From contig JAJZAT010000012.1 in the NCBI GenBank assembly GCA_021799275.1, forward strand, positions 1 to 64,000: DNA of 64,000 bases. The letters are read 5' to 3'. Below the pieces are notes generated by a model. It was not told the origin of the DNA. It did no database searches and saw only the letters and a list, made by a program, of their open reading frames with translations. Shown here in pieces: positions 24,697-33,260 of the stretch. Numbering within the stretch: the stretch's first letter is position 1; every line of letters starts with the position of its first letter. This DNA comes from Bacillota bacterium. GTDB taxonomy: Bacteria; Bacillota; Sulfobacillia; JAJZYS01; JAJYTV01. The translations under genes and the position numbers were made by a program.

Positions 24697-24771
24697 TGGT
24701 GGGCACGGCAGGTTTCGAACCTGCGACCTCATGAATGTGAGTCATGCGCTCTACCCCTGAGCTACGCGCCC
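24697..24771 (-). tRNA. tRNA-Val (CAC)
   Basis: Full cloverleaf on the minus strand: 7-bp acceptor GGGCGCG/CGTGCCC, D arm GCTC...GAGC, anticodon arm CATGA-CTCACAT-TCATG with anticodon CAC, T arm GCAGG-TTCGAAA-CCTGC, discriminator A and encoded CCA. Last of three tRNAs transcribed together. Confidence 0.95.
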
Positions 24772-24778
24772 GAACATT

Positions 24779-24853
24779 TGGTGGGCCCAGCATGATTCGA
24801 ACATGCGACCAACCGGTTATGAGCCGGCAGCTCTACCGCTGAGCTATGGGCCC
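24779..24853 (-). tRNA. tRNA with CAT anticodon (Met elongator or Ile2)
   Basis: Cloverleaf with acceptor GGGCCCA/TGGGCCC, anticodon loop CTCATAA, T arm GCATG-TTCGAAT-CATGC, discriminator A and encoded CCA. The fully paired first acceptor base pair rules against initiator tRNA. Whether C34 is changed to lysidine (Ile2) cannot be read from sequence. Confidence 0.92.
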
Positions 24854-24871
24854 ATGCTGAACCCAAAAACT

Positions 24872-24946
24872 TGGCTCCTCGAGCAGGATTCGAACCTGCA
24901 ACCCTCCGGTTAACAGCCGGATGCTCTACCGTTGAGCTATCGAGGA
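24872..24946 (-). tRNA. tRNA-Asn (GTT)
   Basis: Cloverleaf with acceptor TCCTCGA/TCGAGGA, anticodon loop CTGTTAA (anticodon GTT), T arm GCAGG-TTCGAAT-CCTGC, discriminator G and encoded CCA. First tRNA after the promoter. Confidence 0.95.
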
Positions 24947-24963
24947 ACGTCTCGACAACTGCC

Positions 24964-24992
24964 ATTGTAGCCGGGGGACGAAAGACGGTCAA
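24964..24992 (-). promoter_or_regulatory. SigA-type promoter of the tRNA operon
   Basis: On the minus strand TTGACC (24992-24987) and TACAAT (24969-24964) are separated by 17 bases and lie about 18 bases before tRNA-Asn. This is close to the vegetative consensus. Confidence 0.85.
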
Positions 24993-25484
24993 GCGCGGCG
25001 CAAGGCGCCCTGGCGCGATCGCGACCGTCGCATACCGCCGTGCGCCGTGTTCGTCCCGCCCGGAGCGTCCGAACCCGAAAATGGCCGCGCGTGCGACGTG
25101 GCTTGCGCTTCCTTGCAGACCCGCTCGCGGCAACGGCGATACCCTCGCGTGGCACTTGCCCGGGAACGATCCTAGGCGCGGTTGGCAATGCTGAACGTGA
25201 GACCGCCCCACCAAATGGCCGGCCCGATGCCGACAGGGGTCGCGTCCAGAAGGCCACGGCTGCATGCTGTGCAAGCCTCACGTTGTCCACATCAAGCATG
25301 CGCCCGTCCACGCTATACTTGTAGCATGCGCGTTCCTACAACCGATACCACGCGAAGGCAGGTGGCGCCGACATGCCCGGCGATGCAGCACAGTCGCACA
25401 CAGGCAACGCATTCGGCGCGGCCGCTTCATGAATAGATTCCCTAGCGGTGCCATGTTTGCGCTGGTGACGTCCGTGCTCCGGCC
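24993..25484. other. Intergenic region before the LCP-like gene
   Basis: 492 bases without a supported gene. A plus-strand TATACT (25314-25319) could be a -10 box, but no good -35 is 16-18 bases upstream. A 28-codon plus-strand frame starting at 25430 lacks a ribosome site. Confidence 0.35.
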
Positions 25485-26261
25485 GTGGCCCGCTTCGTGC
25501 GGCGGCCCATGCTGAGCGATCAGGGCCCCGTCAAGAGCCCGGCGCCCGCCAAGCACCACCCGCAGTTCTTCGGCCAGCGCTTCCTGCTGTGGCTGGCCGT
25601 GCTGGCGATCCTGGCGGCCATCCTGATCGTCCACGCGGGAGGCGTGGCCCAGCGCCCGGACCCGACCACGGCGAAGGCGCAGGCGGTGCTCGTCGTGATC
25701 CGGGGGACCGACACCAGCACGTCAGGTCCCGGCATCGCGGCCTTCGTCGCCGTGATCAGGCCGACGAGCCGCGCGATCGGAATCCTGCCTGTCTCGGGGG
25801 ACCTCAACACGGCGACCGGGGTGACCCTGGCGGCGGGAGCGCCCACGTTGACACGCCAGGCGATCGCGACGGCGGTCAGCCAGGACCTCGGCATCAAGCT
25901 GAACGGCTACATCGTGATCGACGCCGGCGTGGTCGAAAACGTGCTCACGTCGCTGCAGCAGGACATCCCGGCCTGGCCCGCCAACCTGACCCCGCATCAG
26001 GCGCTCGTCGAACTTGGCTGGCCGGCGGCGCGTCCAGACCGCAAGGGACAGATCCAGGTGATCTCGGACCTGATCACCTACGTGCCGCAGCTGCAGGGCG
26101 ACGCCACCGTGCTGGCCGGACAAGTTCTCACCGGATCTCGAACCAGCTTGTCCTTTCAGGAGCTCTTCGTGCTCGTCACGTACGTGAACGACCAGAAGGT
26201 GGCACCGATCCGCCTGAAGCAACTGCCGAAAACGCTGCTCCAGAAACGGGTGAAGCCTTGA
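25485..26261 (+). CDS. Divergent LytR-CpsA-Psr (LCP)-like membrane protein
   Basis: 258 residues from GTG 25485 (ATG 25509 is an alternative; neither has a good ribosome site). One N-terminal membrane segment (LLWLAVLAILAAILIVHAG) is followed by an extracellular domain. That domain has the LCP order of a VLVVIRGTD strand, FVAVIRPTSRAIGILPVSGDL, TRQAIATAVSQDLGIKLNGYIVIDAGVV and a long tail. LCP proteins attach wall polymers to peptidoglycan. Here the catalytic-site Arg of the usual IPRDT motif is replaced (LPVSGD), so it may be a degenerate or differently acting member. It overlaps the next membrane-protein gene by 4 bases. Confidence 0.65.
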   Translation: MARFVRRPMLSDQGPVKSPAPAKHHPQFFGQRFLLWLAVLAILAAILIVHAGGVAQRPDPTTAKAQAVLVVIRGTDTSTSGPGIAAFVAVIRPTSRAIGILPVSGDLNTATGVTLAAGAPTLTRQAIATAVSQDLGIKLNGYIVIDAGVVENVLTSLQQDIPAWPANLTPHQALVELGWPAARPDRKGQIQVISDLITYVPQLQGDATVLAGQVLTGSRTSLSFQELFVLVTYVNDQKVAPIRLKQLPKTLLQKRVKP

Positions 26262-27475
26262 ACCGGGCATTCTCGGCGCGCCGTGACCTCCAGGCCCGTG
26301 AGCGCCAAGGCGGCGCGCTCGCTTGGCTGCAGTCCCCGCTCGGTCTGCTCGCGGCGCTCGTCGTCATGTCGCGCGTCGTCGTCCTCGAGATCGGTGCCCT
26401 CGCCTACCGGTTCTTTCCCCATGCCTGGGTGCAGACCGTCCCCGGTTACCTCGTCCCGCCATCCGGCTACTGGAGCCAAAGCCTCCTTGGCGTCTGGGCC
26501 CACTGGGACGGATTCTGGTACCTCTCGATCGCCACCTTGGGCTACACGGGGCGCGCCGTCGCCACGGCGTTCTTCCCGCTCTACCCCCTTCTCGTCCACC
26601 TCTTCGGCGGCACCGATGTTTCCGGGATCCTCGTCTCGTTCGCCTGCTTTCTCGGCGGCAGCTGGCTGATCTACCAGATCGCCCGGCGCGAGCTGGGGCA
26701 CGACGCCGCCTGGTACACGATCGTCGCCCTCGCCTTCTTCCCGAGCAGTTTCTACTTCACCGCGGTCTACCCGGAAGCGCTCGTGCTCCTGCTCTCCGCC
26801 GGCACCATCTACCTGCTCTCGCTGGGCCGCGTCGGCTGGGCCGCGCTCGTCGCGGGCATCGCCTCGGCTGCCTCGGTCGACGGCATCCTGCTCGCACTGC
26901 CCATCCTGATCACGCTCTGGCAGCAGCACCGCCCCTGGCGCGAGTGGCTGTCGCTCCTGCTGGTGCCGCTCGGGCTGCTCGCCTACATGGCCTACCTCTC
27001 CTTCACCTTCGGCAGCCCGCTCACGTTCCAGCACGCCCAGGCCCACTGGGGCCGCAGCTTCGCACCGCTCTGGACGACGTTCTGGCTCGCCGCCCGGGAC
27101 TTCTGGCGCCACTTCCCACAGCTCGCGTGGCCGCACCTCTTCGCGACGGGCGAGCCGCTCGTCGTCATCTCGAACACCTGGAACCTGCTGTTCACCCTGC
27201 TCGGCCTCGCGCTGCTCTACTACGCCATCCGCCGGCTGCGCCCGGCGCTCTGGTCCTACGCGCTCGTCGTGCTGCTCGTACCGCTGTTCTATCCCTCCAA
27301 CGGCGTGCCGCTGATGTCCGCACCGCGCTTCCTGCTCTCGGCCTGGCCGATCTTCCTGGCCGCGGGCCTCTTCCTCAAGGAGCATCCGCCTTGGGCGCGT
27401 CCCTTGCTCTGGGCGTCTGTGGTGTGCGGGGGGCTGTTCGTCGCCCTGTTCGCCACGGCCCACTGGGTGGCCTAG
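26258..27475 (+). CDS. Polytopic membrane protein, PIG-V mannosyltransferase-like
   Basis: 405 residues. TTG 26258 overlaps the LCP-like gene's TGA, implying coupling. About 10-11 hydrophobic segments. The segment LGVWAHWDGFWYLSIATLGY is typical of the PIG-V/GT-C type membrane glycosyltransferases (lipid-sugar donors, transfer on the outer face). GRAVATAFFPLYPLL and FFPSSFYFTAVYPEAL also fit. Pairing with an LCP-like protein suggests work on a cell-surface glycan. The exact sugar and acceptor are unknown. Confidence 0.75.
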   Translation: MNRAFSARRDLQARERQGGALAWLQSPLGLLAALVVMSRVVVLEIGALAYRFFPHAWVQTVPGYLVPPSGYWSQSLLGVWAHWDGFWYLSIATLGYTGRAVATAFFPLYPLLVHLFGGTDVSGILVSFACFLGGSWLIYQIARRELGHDAAWYTIVALAFFPSSFYFTAVYPEALVLLLSAGTIYLLSLGRVGWAALVAGIASAASVDGILLALPILITLWQQHRPWREWLSLLLVPLGLLAYMAYLSFTFGSPLTFQHAQAHWGRSFAPLWTTFWLAARDFWRHFPQLAWPHLFATGEPLVVISNTWNLLFTLLGLALLYYAIRRLRPALWSYALVVLLVPLFYPSNGVPLMSAPRFLLSAWPIFLAAGLFLKEHPPWARPLLWASVVCGGLFVALFATAHWVA

Positions 27476-27519
27476 CCCACCAGGTACATCCATTCTCTTC
27501 CATCCGATGCCTGCGCTGT

Positions 27520-27547
27520 GGCACACTCCCCTTCGAGGGAGTGTGCC
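27520..27547. promoter_or_regulatory. Hairpin directly before the integrase start codon
   Basis: 11-bp perfect inverted repeat (27520-27530 with 27537-27547), loop CTTCGA, ending 3 bases before ATG 27551. It occupies the place of the ribosome site. It could end the upstream transcript, hold down translation of the integrase or be a recombination site. Confidence 0.6.
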
Positions 27548-27550
27548 ATA

Positions 27551-28528
27551 ATGCTCCAGCCCACCGATTCCCAGACGCCCGTCCGGGCCTACATGCAGGC
27601 CTGGCTCGCCGCCCGTACCCCAGACCTGCGCCCCGCGACGCTCGATACCTATGCCAGGCTGACTCGCCTGCACATCCTGCCCCACCTCGGGGCCCTCGGC
27701 CTCGACGAGCTGACGCCACTGCGCCTGCAGCTCTGGCTCGGCGAGCTCGCGCAGAAGGAGGCGCGCGGCGGCGGCAGGCTTTCGGCGCGCACCGTGACCT
27801 ACACGATGTCCGTCCTGCGTGCGGCGCTCGCGGACGCGGTGCGGCTCGGCGTCCTGCAGGAGAGCCCCTTCAAGCGGGTACGCCCGCCCCGGCCCTCCGC
27901 CCGCCTCGTCAGTTCGTTCACGCTCGAGGACATGCGTCGCCTGGATGCCGCCGCCGACCGGCATCGTCTCGGGCCGCTCTTCTCGTTCCTCTGGCAGACG
28001 GGCCTGCGCATCGGCGAGGCGATCGCGCTCAGTTGGTCCGATGTGGATCTGCCGCGCGAGAGTCTGCGGGTCCGGCGCGCCGCCGCGGAGGTGGCGGGGC
28101 ATGTCCTCGTCGGGCCGCCCAAGACGGCGGCCGGCCTGCGCGAGATCGCCCTGACGGGCCAGACCGTCGCGCTGCTGCGCCGCCACCGTGAGGATCAGGT
28201 GGGCGGCGGTCCGAATCCCCTGGGTCTTGTCTTCCCGAGCCGCAAAGGGACTTTCCTCTCGCGCCGCAACGTGGCGCGCGCCTGGGTGACGGCGCGCGAA
28301 GAGGCGGGGCTGCCGCCGCACGGCCTGCATGCCCTGCGCCACACGAACGCAAGCCTGCAGCTTCTGGCTGGGGTCGGCCTCAGGGAGATCTCGTCGCACC
28401 TCGGCCACGAGAGCACGGCCCTCACCGCACGCGTCTACGCGCACGTGCTCGTGGACACGAGGCGACAGGCGGCGCGTCGGCTCGCAAGTCTCCTCGAGAG
28501 CCCGTCTGAGGAGCCCACGGACGCCTAG
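27551..28528 (+). CDS. Solitary tyrosine recombinase
   Basis: 325 residues from ATG 27551; an upstream in-frame GTG at 27518 lies before the hairpin. A core-binding domain (YMQAWLAARTPDLRPATLDTY onward) precedes a catalytic domain with Arg in TGLRIGEA, Lys in PPKTAAGLRE, HALRH, His in HLGHES and Tyr in VYAHVL. All catalytic residues are present. It is distinct from the integrase at 381-1517. No phage or element genes surround it, and codon and base use match the chromosome. It may be a domesticated or remnant recombinase. Confidence 0.88.
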   Translation: MLQPTDSQTPVRAYMQAWLAARTPDLRPATLDTYARLTRLHILPHLGALGLDELTPLRLQLWLGELAQKEARGGGRLSARTVTYTMSVLRAALADAVRLGVLQESPFKRVRPPRPSARLVSSFTLEDMRRLDAAADRHRLGPLFSFLWQTGLRIGEAIALSWSDVDLPRESLRVRRAAAEVAGHVLVGPPKTAAGLREIALTGQTVALLRRHREDQVGGGPNPLGLVFPSRKGTFLSRRNVARAWVTAREEAGLPPHGLHALRHTNASLQLLAGVGLREISSHLGHESTALTARVYAHVLVDTRRQAARRLASLLESPSEEPTDA

Positions 28529-28545
28529 GAGAGGCGGAGCAAAAG

Positions 28546-28584
28546 AGCGGAGAGGGTCCGCGCCGGGTGCGGTCCCTCTCCGCT
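28546..28584. terminator. Bidirectional terminator between convergent genes
   Basis: 11-bp perfect stem (28546-28556 with 28574-28584) with further inner pairing. It lies between the plus-strand integrase and the minus-strand S53 protease; AAAA just before it gives the minus transcript a T-run. Confidence 0.75.
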
Positions 28585-28603
28585 GCCGTCTTGCCTTGAT
28601 GCC

Positions 28604-30409
28604 TCAGTGGGGCTGCGGCCCGCCGGGCGGCGGGGTTGGGGCGGGCGCGGGACCTCCGGGCGGCTGGAGGTTCGCCGCCGGCACGAACGGCCGGATGGCG
28701 GACATCATCGCCTGCACGTCGAAGGTGCCGAGTCCCGTATCGTAGTTGTAGCCGGGCGTCTCGGGATACGGGGCGTTGTCGCCGGCCACGGGCGCGTGGA
28801 ACGCCGGCGTCGTGCAGATGTCCTCGAGCGTCGTCAGGTCGGTCTGACACGAGCCCGCCATGTAGACGTCGTAGAGCACCGGCGCCGCGAAGCCGAGCCT
28901 GTTGCCGTAGAGCGACTCGATCCTCGCCCAGACGCCGAGCGCGAGCGGCGCGGAGAGGCTTGTGCCGCCCACCCCGATGAAGCCGCCATTGCTCTGGCTG
29001 TAGACGTTCGCCCCGGACTCCGGGTCCGCGTCCATCGCGATGTCCGGCACACCGCGGTCGCCCACCGTCCCGGACTGGATCGGCAGGACCTCCTTCTGCC
29101 AGTAGGGGGCGCTCTCGAGCTGGCTCAGCCCGCCGCCGCCGGCATACCACGAGAGTTCCTCGTCATAGGTGCCATTCGAGTTCGTCAGCAGTGTCGTGCC
29201 GCCCACCGCGACGACGTAGGGCGAGGAGGCAGGATAGTTCACCATCGGCGCACCCGAGCCCGGCACGCCGTTCGTGCCCGCGACGGCGCAGCTGGCGCCG
29301 GTGTCGCCGGAGCTCGCGAACATCGTTTGCCCCTGGGCCGCCGCCTCGGCAAAGATCTCGTCATCGATCAGCATCGAGCCGTCGAGGTACGGGAAGGCTT
29401 CGCACTCGCCGAGAGAGGCGCTGCCCGCCTTCGCGAGATCCTGGCTCGCGAAGGCGTTGAACGCTCTCGCGAGGTCCGAGTCGGTCAGGGACGTGGTGTC
29501 GTAGAAGTAGAAGTGGGAGACGCTTTGGGCCATGCCCGTCGCAAACTGGCTGTCGAGGTCCCACTCGAGGTTGCCGGAGGTGTCGGGGCTTGCGATGCCC
29601 ACCTGCTCCACCGTCACCGGCACCTGCGGCAGGTGGTTCAGCTGCTCCTCCGTCCGCAGGTTCTGCAGCGGTCGCGTGAGGTCGCCCTCCGCGAAGGTGG
29701 CGATGCTCGTCTGGGCGCCGGTCGGCTGGTTCTGGGCCTGATACGCCGTCCAGAAGCCCTCCGGACTGTAGACCGCCGGGTAGTTCGGGAGCGACGTCGA
29801 CGTGGTCGGCGACGCCTGCATCGGCGCGTAGGAGAAGCGGAACGCGTTCGTCAGCCCGAGCACCGCCACCACTCCGGAGAGTGTCGACGGCACCATCGCC
29901 GGCCCGGTGTTGGCGTAGACGGTGCGGCCGAACTGGCTGTAGGCCTCGAGCGGCGTGTTGAACGCCTGCTCGGCTTCCTGCGCCGTGCCGTCCGCGGTGA
30001 CGAGGATGCGGTTGGGCGACACCGCGATGTTGGTGAAGCCCTCGTCCGCGAGGTAGGACGCGACCGCCGCCGCCTCGGAGGACGACGGGCCGAAGGCCGC
30101 CGTGAAGCCCGACGGCGTGTAGACGTCGCCGAAGTCCGGCGAAGCGGGGTTCGACGCGTCCGCGATGAAGTTCTGCAGCGCCGTCTCGTTCTGGAGCGCG
30201 AGGCCCACGGTGATGTGGAGCTCGGTCCCGGACGCCAGGGGTCCCAGATCCGTGGCGCTTTGGAGCTGCACGGCCTGCGTCGCGGTCGGCACCCAGGTGG
30301 TGCCGGTGGAGGCCGCGCCTGCCGTCTCCGCGAGCCCGAATGCCGCGACAAGGGTACAGGCCAGCAGCAGGGCAGACCCCCGCGTCACGGGCCGAAGCAG
30401 TCTGCGCAA
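28604..30409 (-). CDS. S53 family serine-carboxyl peptidase (sedolisin/kumamolisin type)
   Basis: 601 residues from TTG 30409, supported by GGAGGGG 6 bases upstream. A signal peptide (residues 1-33, ending AETAGAAS) directs secretion. Residues 40-190 are the pro-domain. The mature catalytic domain carries Glu282 and Asp286 (LEWDLD), oxyanion Asp369 (SSGDTGAS) and Ser484 (GGTSLSAP), the complete sedolisin set. A Ca-site region near PGYNYDTGLGTFDV precedes a Pro/Gly-rich tail. Enzymes of this family digest proteins at acidic pH. The gene stands alone on the minus strand with terminators on both sides. Confidence 0.93.
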   Translation of the reverse strand: MRRLLRPVTRGSALLLACTLVAAFGLAETAGAASTGTTWVPTATQAVQLQSATDLGPLASGTELHITVGLALQNETALQNFIADASNPASPDFGDVYTPSGFTAAFGPSSSEAAAVASYLADEGFTNIAVSPNRILVTADGTAQEAEQAFNTPLEAYSQFGRTVYANTGPAMVPSTLSGVVAVLGLTNAFRFSYAPMQASPTTSTSLPNYPAVYSPEGFWTAYQAQNQPTGAQTSIATFAEGDLTRPLQNLRTEEQLNHLPQVPVTVEQVGIASPDTSGNLEWDLDSQFATGMAQSVSHFYFYDTTSLTDSDLARAFNAFASQDLAKAGSASLGECEAFPYLDGSMLIDDEIFAEAAAQGQTMFASSGDTGASCAVAGTNGVPGSGAPMVNYPASSPYVVAVGGTTLLTNSNGTYDEELSWYAGGGGLSQLESAPYWQKEVLPIQSGTVGDRGVPDIAMDADPESGANVYSQSNGGFIGVGGTSLSAPLALGVWARIESLYGNRLGFAAPVLYDVYMAGSCQTDLTTLEDICTTPAFHAPVAGDNAPYPETPGYNYDTGLGTFDVQAMMSAIRPFVPAANLQPPGGPAPAPTPPPGGPQPH

Positions 30410-30596
30410 TAGACTCCCCTCCTGTCTGGGCGCGGGTAGCGCAAGGCGAGCCGGTGCGCTGTGCGCACGGCGCGTTGGCGCCTCGTGTCGGAGCCCGGAC
30501 CGCTCCTCCACCCCGCGTCCCCGGTCTGCCAGATTCTTCGTTTGTCCCTGGAGGATTTTGTCCGTCGCCGCATTCGCAACGTCGCCTACATAGGCA

Positions 30597-30619
30597 AGGC
30601 CGGGCTGCCCGCCCGGCCT
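30597..30619. terminator. Hairpin between hydrolase and protease genes
   Basis: 9-bp perfect stem (30597-30605 with 30611-30619). It probably ends the minus-strand hydrolase transcript, though no strong T-run follows on that strand. Confidence 0.45.
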
Positions 30620-30643
30620 CTCTTCAATCCGTCGCACCGATGC

Positions 30644-31675
30644 TCAGGACCCGCCGAGCCTGCCCGAAACCGGATCCGGGGAGGCATCGCCCGCGCCGGC
30701 CGGCATCAGGCGCTCCAGGAACGGCAGAAGGATTCCCCGCAACCGCCCGAGGCTCGGCGTGAAGAGATGGCCCATGCCCGGCACGACGTGGAGTTCCGCT
30801 CCAAGGCATCTGGCCACCTCGGGGGCCCAGACGGCGGGGACGAGAGGATCGAGTTCGCCGTAGACGAGGCAGACGGGAACGCCGGGGGGCTGAGCCGGCA
30901 GGTCGAGGAGGCTGCGCTCGAGCCAGGGCACGGGGAGCCTGGCCGGTCGGGGTGGCGTCTCGCCAACGCGGAGAAGGGCTGGCGCGATCAGGATGAGGGC
31001 CCGGACGCGCTCCGGCCTCAGCAGGGCGTAGCGCAGGGCCAGGTGCGCCCCGTAGGAATGCCCCACCAGCAGCGCGGGCCGATCGCCGAGTTCCGCCTCG
31101 AGCCACCCGAGCTGCCCGGCGATGTCGAGTGGGTGTCGCGGCCTCGGCGTCAGGCCGAAGCCCGGCAGGGCCAATGCCTTCACGGGCCCCAGGCGCCGCA
31201 AAAGGGGCGTGAGACCATGCCAGACCTCGGCCGGCTCCCGCATGCCCGCGACGCAGACGACGACAGGATCGCGAAGGCGTACTTGTGCCGCCGACGCGAC
31301 ACGCCGGCGGAGCGCTGTCCAAAGCAGAGGCAGTGCGACAGCCAGCAGGAGCGGCGCCGCTTGCCCGAGCTCTGCCGGCACGCTGCCGGGCAGTGCACCC
31401 TCGAGGTAGCTGCCTGCGACGAGGCCAGTCAGACCGAGATAGATGTTCGCTACCCAGGGCGATGCCGGGCGATGCCCCGTCGCCACCAGGAGGACCACCG
31501 CGGCGGCCGCGGCAACCACGGGGATCCAGAACAGCAGGACATGCACGCCGTTGGCCGTGGGCACAAGGGACGGCCGGAAGACGCTCACGGCCGTGCCGAG
31601 CACGAAAGGCGCAACGACGAGCGGCAGGAGGATCCAGAGCGTGAAATCCTGGTTGCCCACAAGCCAGCGGCGCAA
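30644..31675 (-). CDS. Membrane-anchored alpha/beta hydrolase fusion
   Basis: 343 residues. About four hydrophobic segments occupy residues 10-125. A complete alpha/beta hydrolase domain follows: VVVCVAGMREPAEVWHGL, nucleophile elbow VGHSYGAHLAL, acid Asp in GELDPLVP, and His in GMGHLF near the end. The catalytic domain would face one side of the membrane. Substrate unknown; a lipid or ester is plausible given the anchor. The stop lies downstream of the spermidine synthase-like gene's region on the same strand, but about 40 bases separate their coding ends and starts, so co-transcription is possible. Confidence 0.75.
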   Translation of the reverse strand: MRRWLVGNQDFTLWILLPLVVAPFVLGTAVSVFRPSLVPTANGVHVLLFWIPVVAAAAAVVLLVATGHRPASPWVANIYLGLTGLVAGSYLEGALPGSVPAELGQAAPLLLAVALPLLWTALRRRVASAAQVRLRDPVVVCVAGMREPAEVWHGLTPLLRRLGPVKALALPGFGLTPRPRHPLDIAGQLGWLEAELGDRPALLVGHSYGAHLALRYALLRPERVRALILIAPALLRVGETPPRPARLPVPWLERSLLDLPAQPPGVPVCLVYGELDPLVPAVWAPEVARCLGAELHVVPGMGHLFTPSLGRLRGILLPFLERLMPAGAGDASPDPVSGRLGGS

Positions 31676-31718
31676 TGTCCCACCTCGGTCCCCGCGCAGG
31701 TCCGGCGCTGGTAACAGC

Positions 31719-33239
31719 TTACAGAATCTGGCCGAGGCGGTCCAGGATCATCTGGTCCGTAAGGGTCTCGACAGGCGCCCTGTTGTCCGTCAGCACGAGA
31801 CCGGGTCCGGGCTTCGGCCGACGCCACGTGGCCGAGAGTCCCGCGGCCACCGGCTGGAGGTAGCCCGGCAGGGCCGCCGGCGCCGGCAAGGCGATCGGCC
31901 GAGCGCTCGCCACGATCAGCCGGTTGTAGAGTCCGGGAGCGCGCGAGACGTAGACGTAGGGGAACACCGTCATCGCGGTGCGTTCGATCGCCTGCAGCAG
32001 GGCGGCGTGGCTCGAGACGGCGTTCACGTTGAGCGCCAGCACGCCGTCGCCGGTCAGGTGGGAGCGGCAGAGCGCGAAGAACTGCCGCGTCGTCAGGTAG
32101 AACGGGATGTAGATCTCCTGGCTGTAGGCGTCAACGATCATCAGCCGATACCGGTTCCGGCTGGTCTCGAGGTAGACCCGGCCGTCCTCGCTCACCACCT
32201 TCGCCGCGTCCGGCGTGAGGTGGAAGTAGCGCCGGCCGAGGGCGACGAGCGTCGGATCGATCTCGACGCCTGTCAGGTCCACCTTGCGATAGGGCCCGAC
32301 GTCGCGCTGCAGCATGGTCGGGATGGTGCCCGCGGCCATGCCGATGAGGAGCGACCTGACAGCGGTCCCCTTCGGGAAGAGGAACGGCAGCACGAGGTAC
32401 GCATCGTAGTAGAGGCCCGTCAGGCGCCTCTTCGTGTAGACCGACTGGATGCCCGCCGCGTCGTTCACCGAGAGAGCCGTCTCGCCGCTCGGCAGGCGGT
32501 AGACCTCCGCGAACTGGTACGGCGTCTCCCACTCGCCGATCAGGCCCGGCATTGGCTTCAGCAGCGGCGACTGGGCAAAGGGCAGCAGGACGGGCAGCAG
32601 AACGAGCGGGCCGAAGGCGAAGCGCCTCGCCATCAGCACGCCCAGCGCGATCAAGAGCGCCGCCGATAGCCAGAAGGTCGCGCGCACGCCGAAGCTCGGG
32701 ATGATCCAGAAGGCGGGCAGGAAGGTGCCAAGCAGGCTGCCGAGCGTCGAAAACGCGTAGAGCGAGCCGGCGCGGCGGCCGGACGTCTCGTCCCCGGCGG
32801 CCGCCAGCCGGATCGCGAAGGGACTCGCGACGCCGAGGGCGGCCACCGGAGGCATGAAGAGGAGCACGGTGCCGAAGAGCGACGCGAGCACCACGCCGGC
32901 CGGCGTACCGAGGAGGCCGCCCACCATCGCCCGCAAGAGGGGCTCCGCCATGAGTGGCAGCAGGGCGACGAAGACACCGGCTCCGAGCGTGATGTAGCCG
33001 AGCGTCGCGCGGCGGGGCCAGCGGTCCGCGAGCCGCCCGCCCACCTCGTAGCCGATCGAGAGGGCAAGCAGGATGAGCCCTATGAGGCTCGCCCAGACGA
33101 GCTGCGACGAGCCGAAGAAGGGCTCCATCAGGCGTTCCGCCCCGAACTCGACCGCCATCACGGCGGCGCCGGCGCCGAACACGAAGAGGCGCAGGAATCC
33201 CCTAGAGACGCCCGCCCTGGCGGGCCGGGCCGAGGTCAC
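31719..33239 (-). CDS. Fused MFS-like membrane / spermidine synthase-like protein
   Basis: 506 residues, GTG start. The N-terminal 215 residues contain about six to seven membrane segments (GAGAAVMAVEFGAERLMEPFFG onward). The C-terminal part has the spermidine synthase-like Rossmann fold: SLLIGMAAGTIPTML, VDLTGVEIDPTLVALGRRYF and LMIVDAYSQEIYIPFYLTT. Such fusions are common, but many lack true aminopropyltransferase activity. Here the catalytic Asp region reads DAYS and the Gly-rich loop is GMAAGT, so a polyamine product is uncertain. A dyad overlaps the start codon. Confidence 0.8.
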   Translation of the reverse strand: MTSARPARAGVSRGFLRLFVFGAGAAVMAVEFGAERLMEPFFGSSQLVWASLIGLILLALSIGYEVGGRLADRWPRRATLGYITLGAGVFVALLPLMAEPLLRAMVGGLLGTPAGVVLASLFGTVLLFMPPVAALGVASPFAIRLAAAGDETSGRRAGSLYAFSTLGSLLGTFLPAFWIIPSFGVRATFWLSAALLIALGVLMARRFAFGPLVLLPVLLPFAQSPLLKPMPGLIGEWETPYQFAEVYRLPSGETALSVNDAAGIQSVYTKRRLTGLYYDAYLVLPFLFPKGTAVRSLLIGMAAGTIPTMLQRDVGPYRKVDLTGVEIDPTLVALGRRYFHLTPDAAKVVSEDGRVYLETSRNRYRLMIVDAYSQEIYIPFYLTTRQFFALCRSHLTGDGVLALNVNAVSSHAALLQAIERTAMTVFPYVYVSRAPGLYNRLIVASARPIALPAPAALPGYLQPVAAGLSATWRRPKPGPGLVLTDNRAPVETLTDQMILDRLGQIL

Positions 33240-33255
33240 CGTCTCGGCCCGGCCC
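33222..33255. terminator. Dyad spanning the spermidine synthase-like gene start
   Basis: 13-bp perfect inverted repeat (33222-33234 with 33243-33255) that brackets GTG 33239. It may end the aldo/keto reductase transcript or fold over the start codon and limit translation. Confidence 0.45.
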
Positions 33256-33260
33256 CGGGG

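Noticed and set aside
24779-24853. Initiator tRNA-Met
   Set aside because: Position 1 pairs normally with position 72, unlike bacterial initiator tRNAs.
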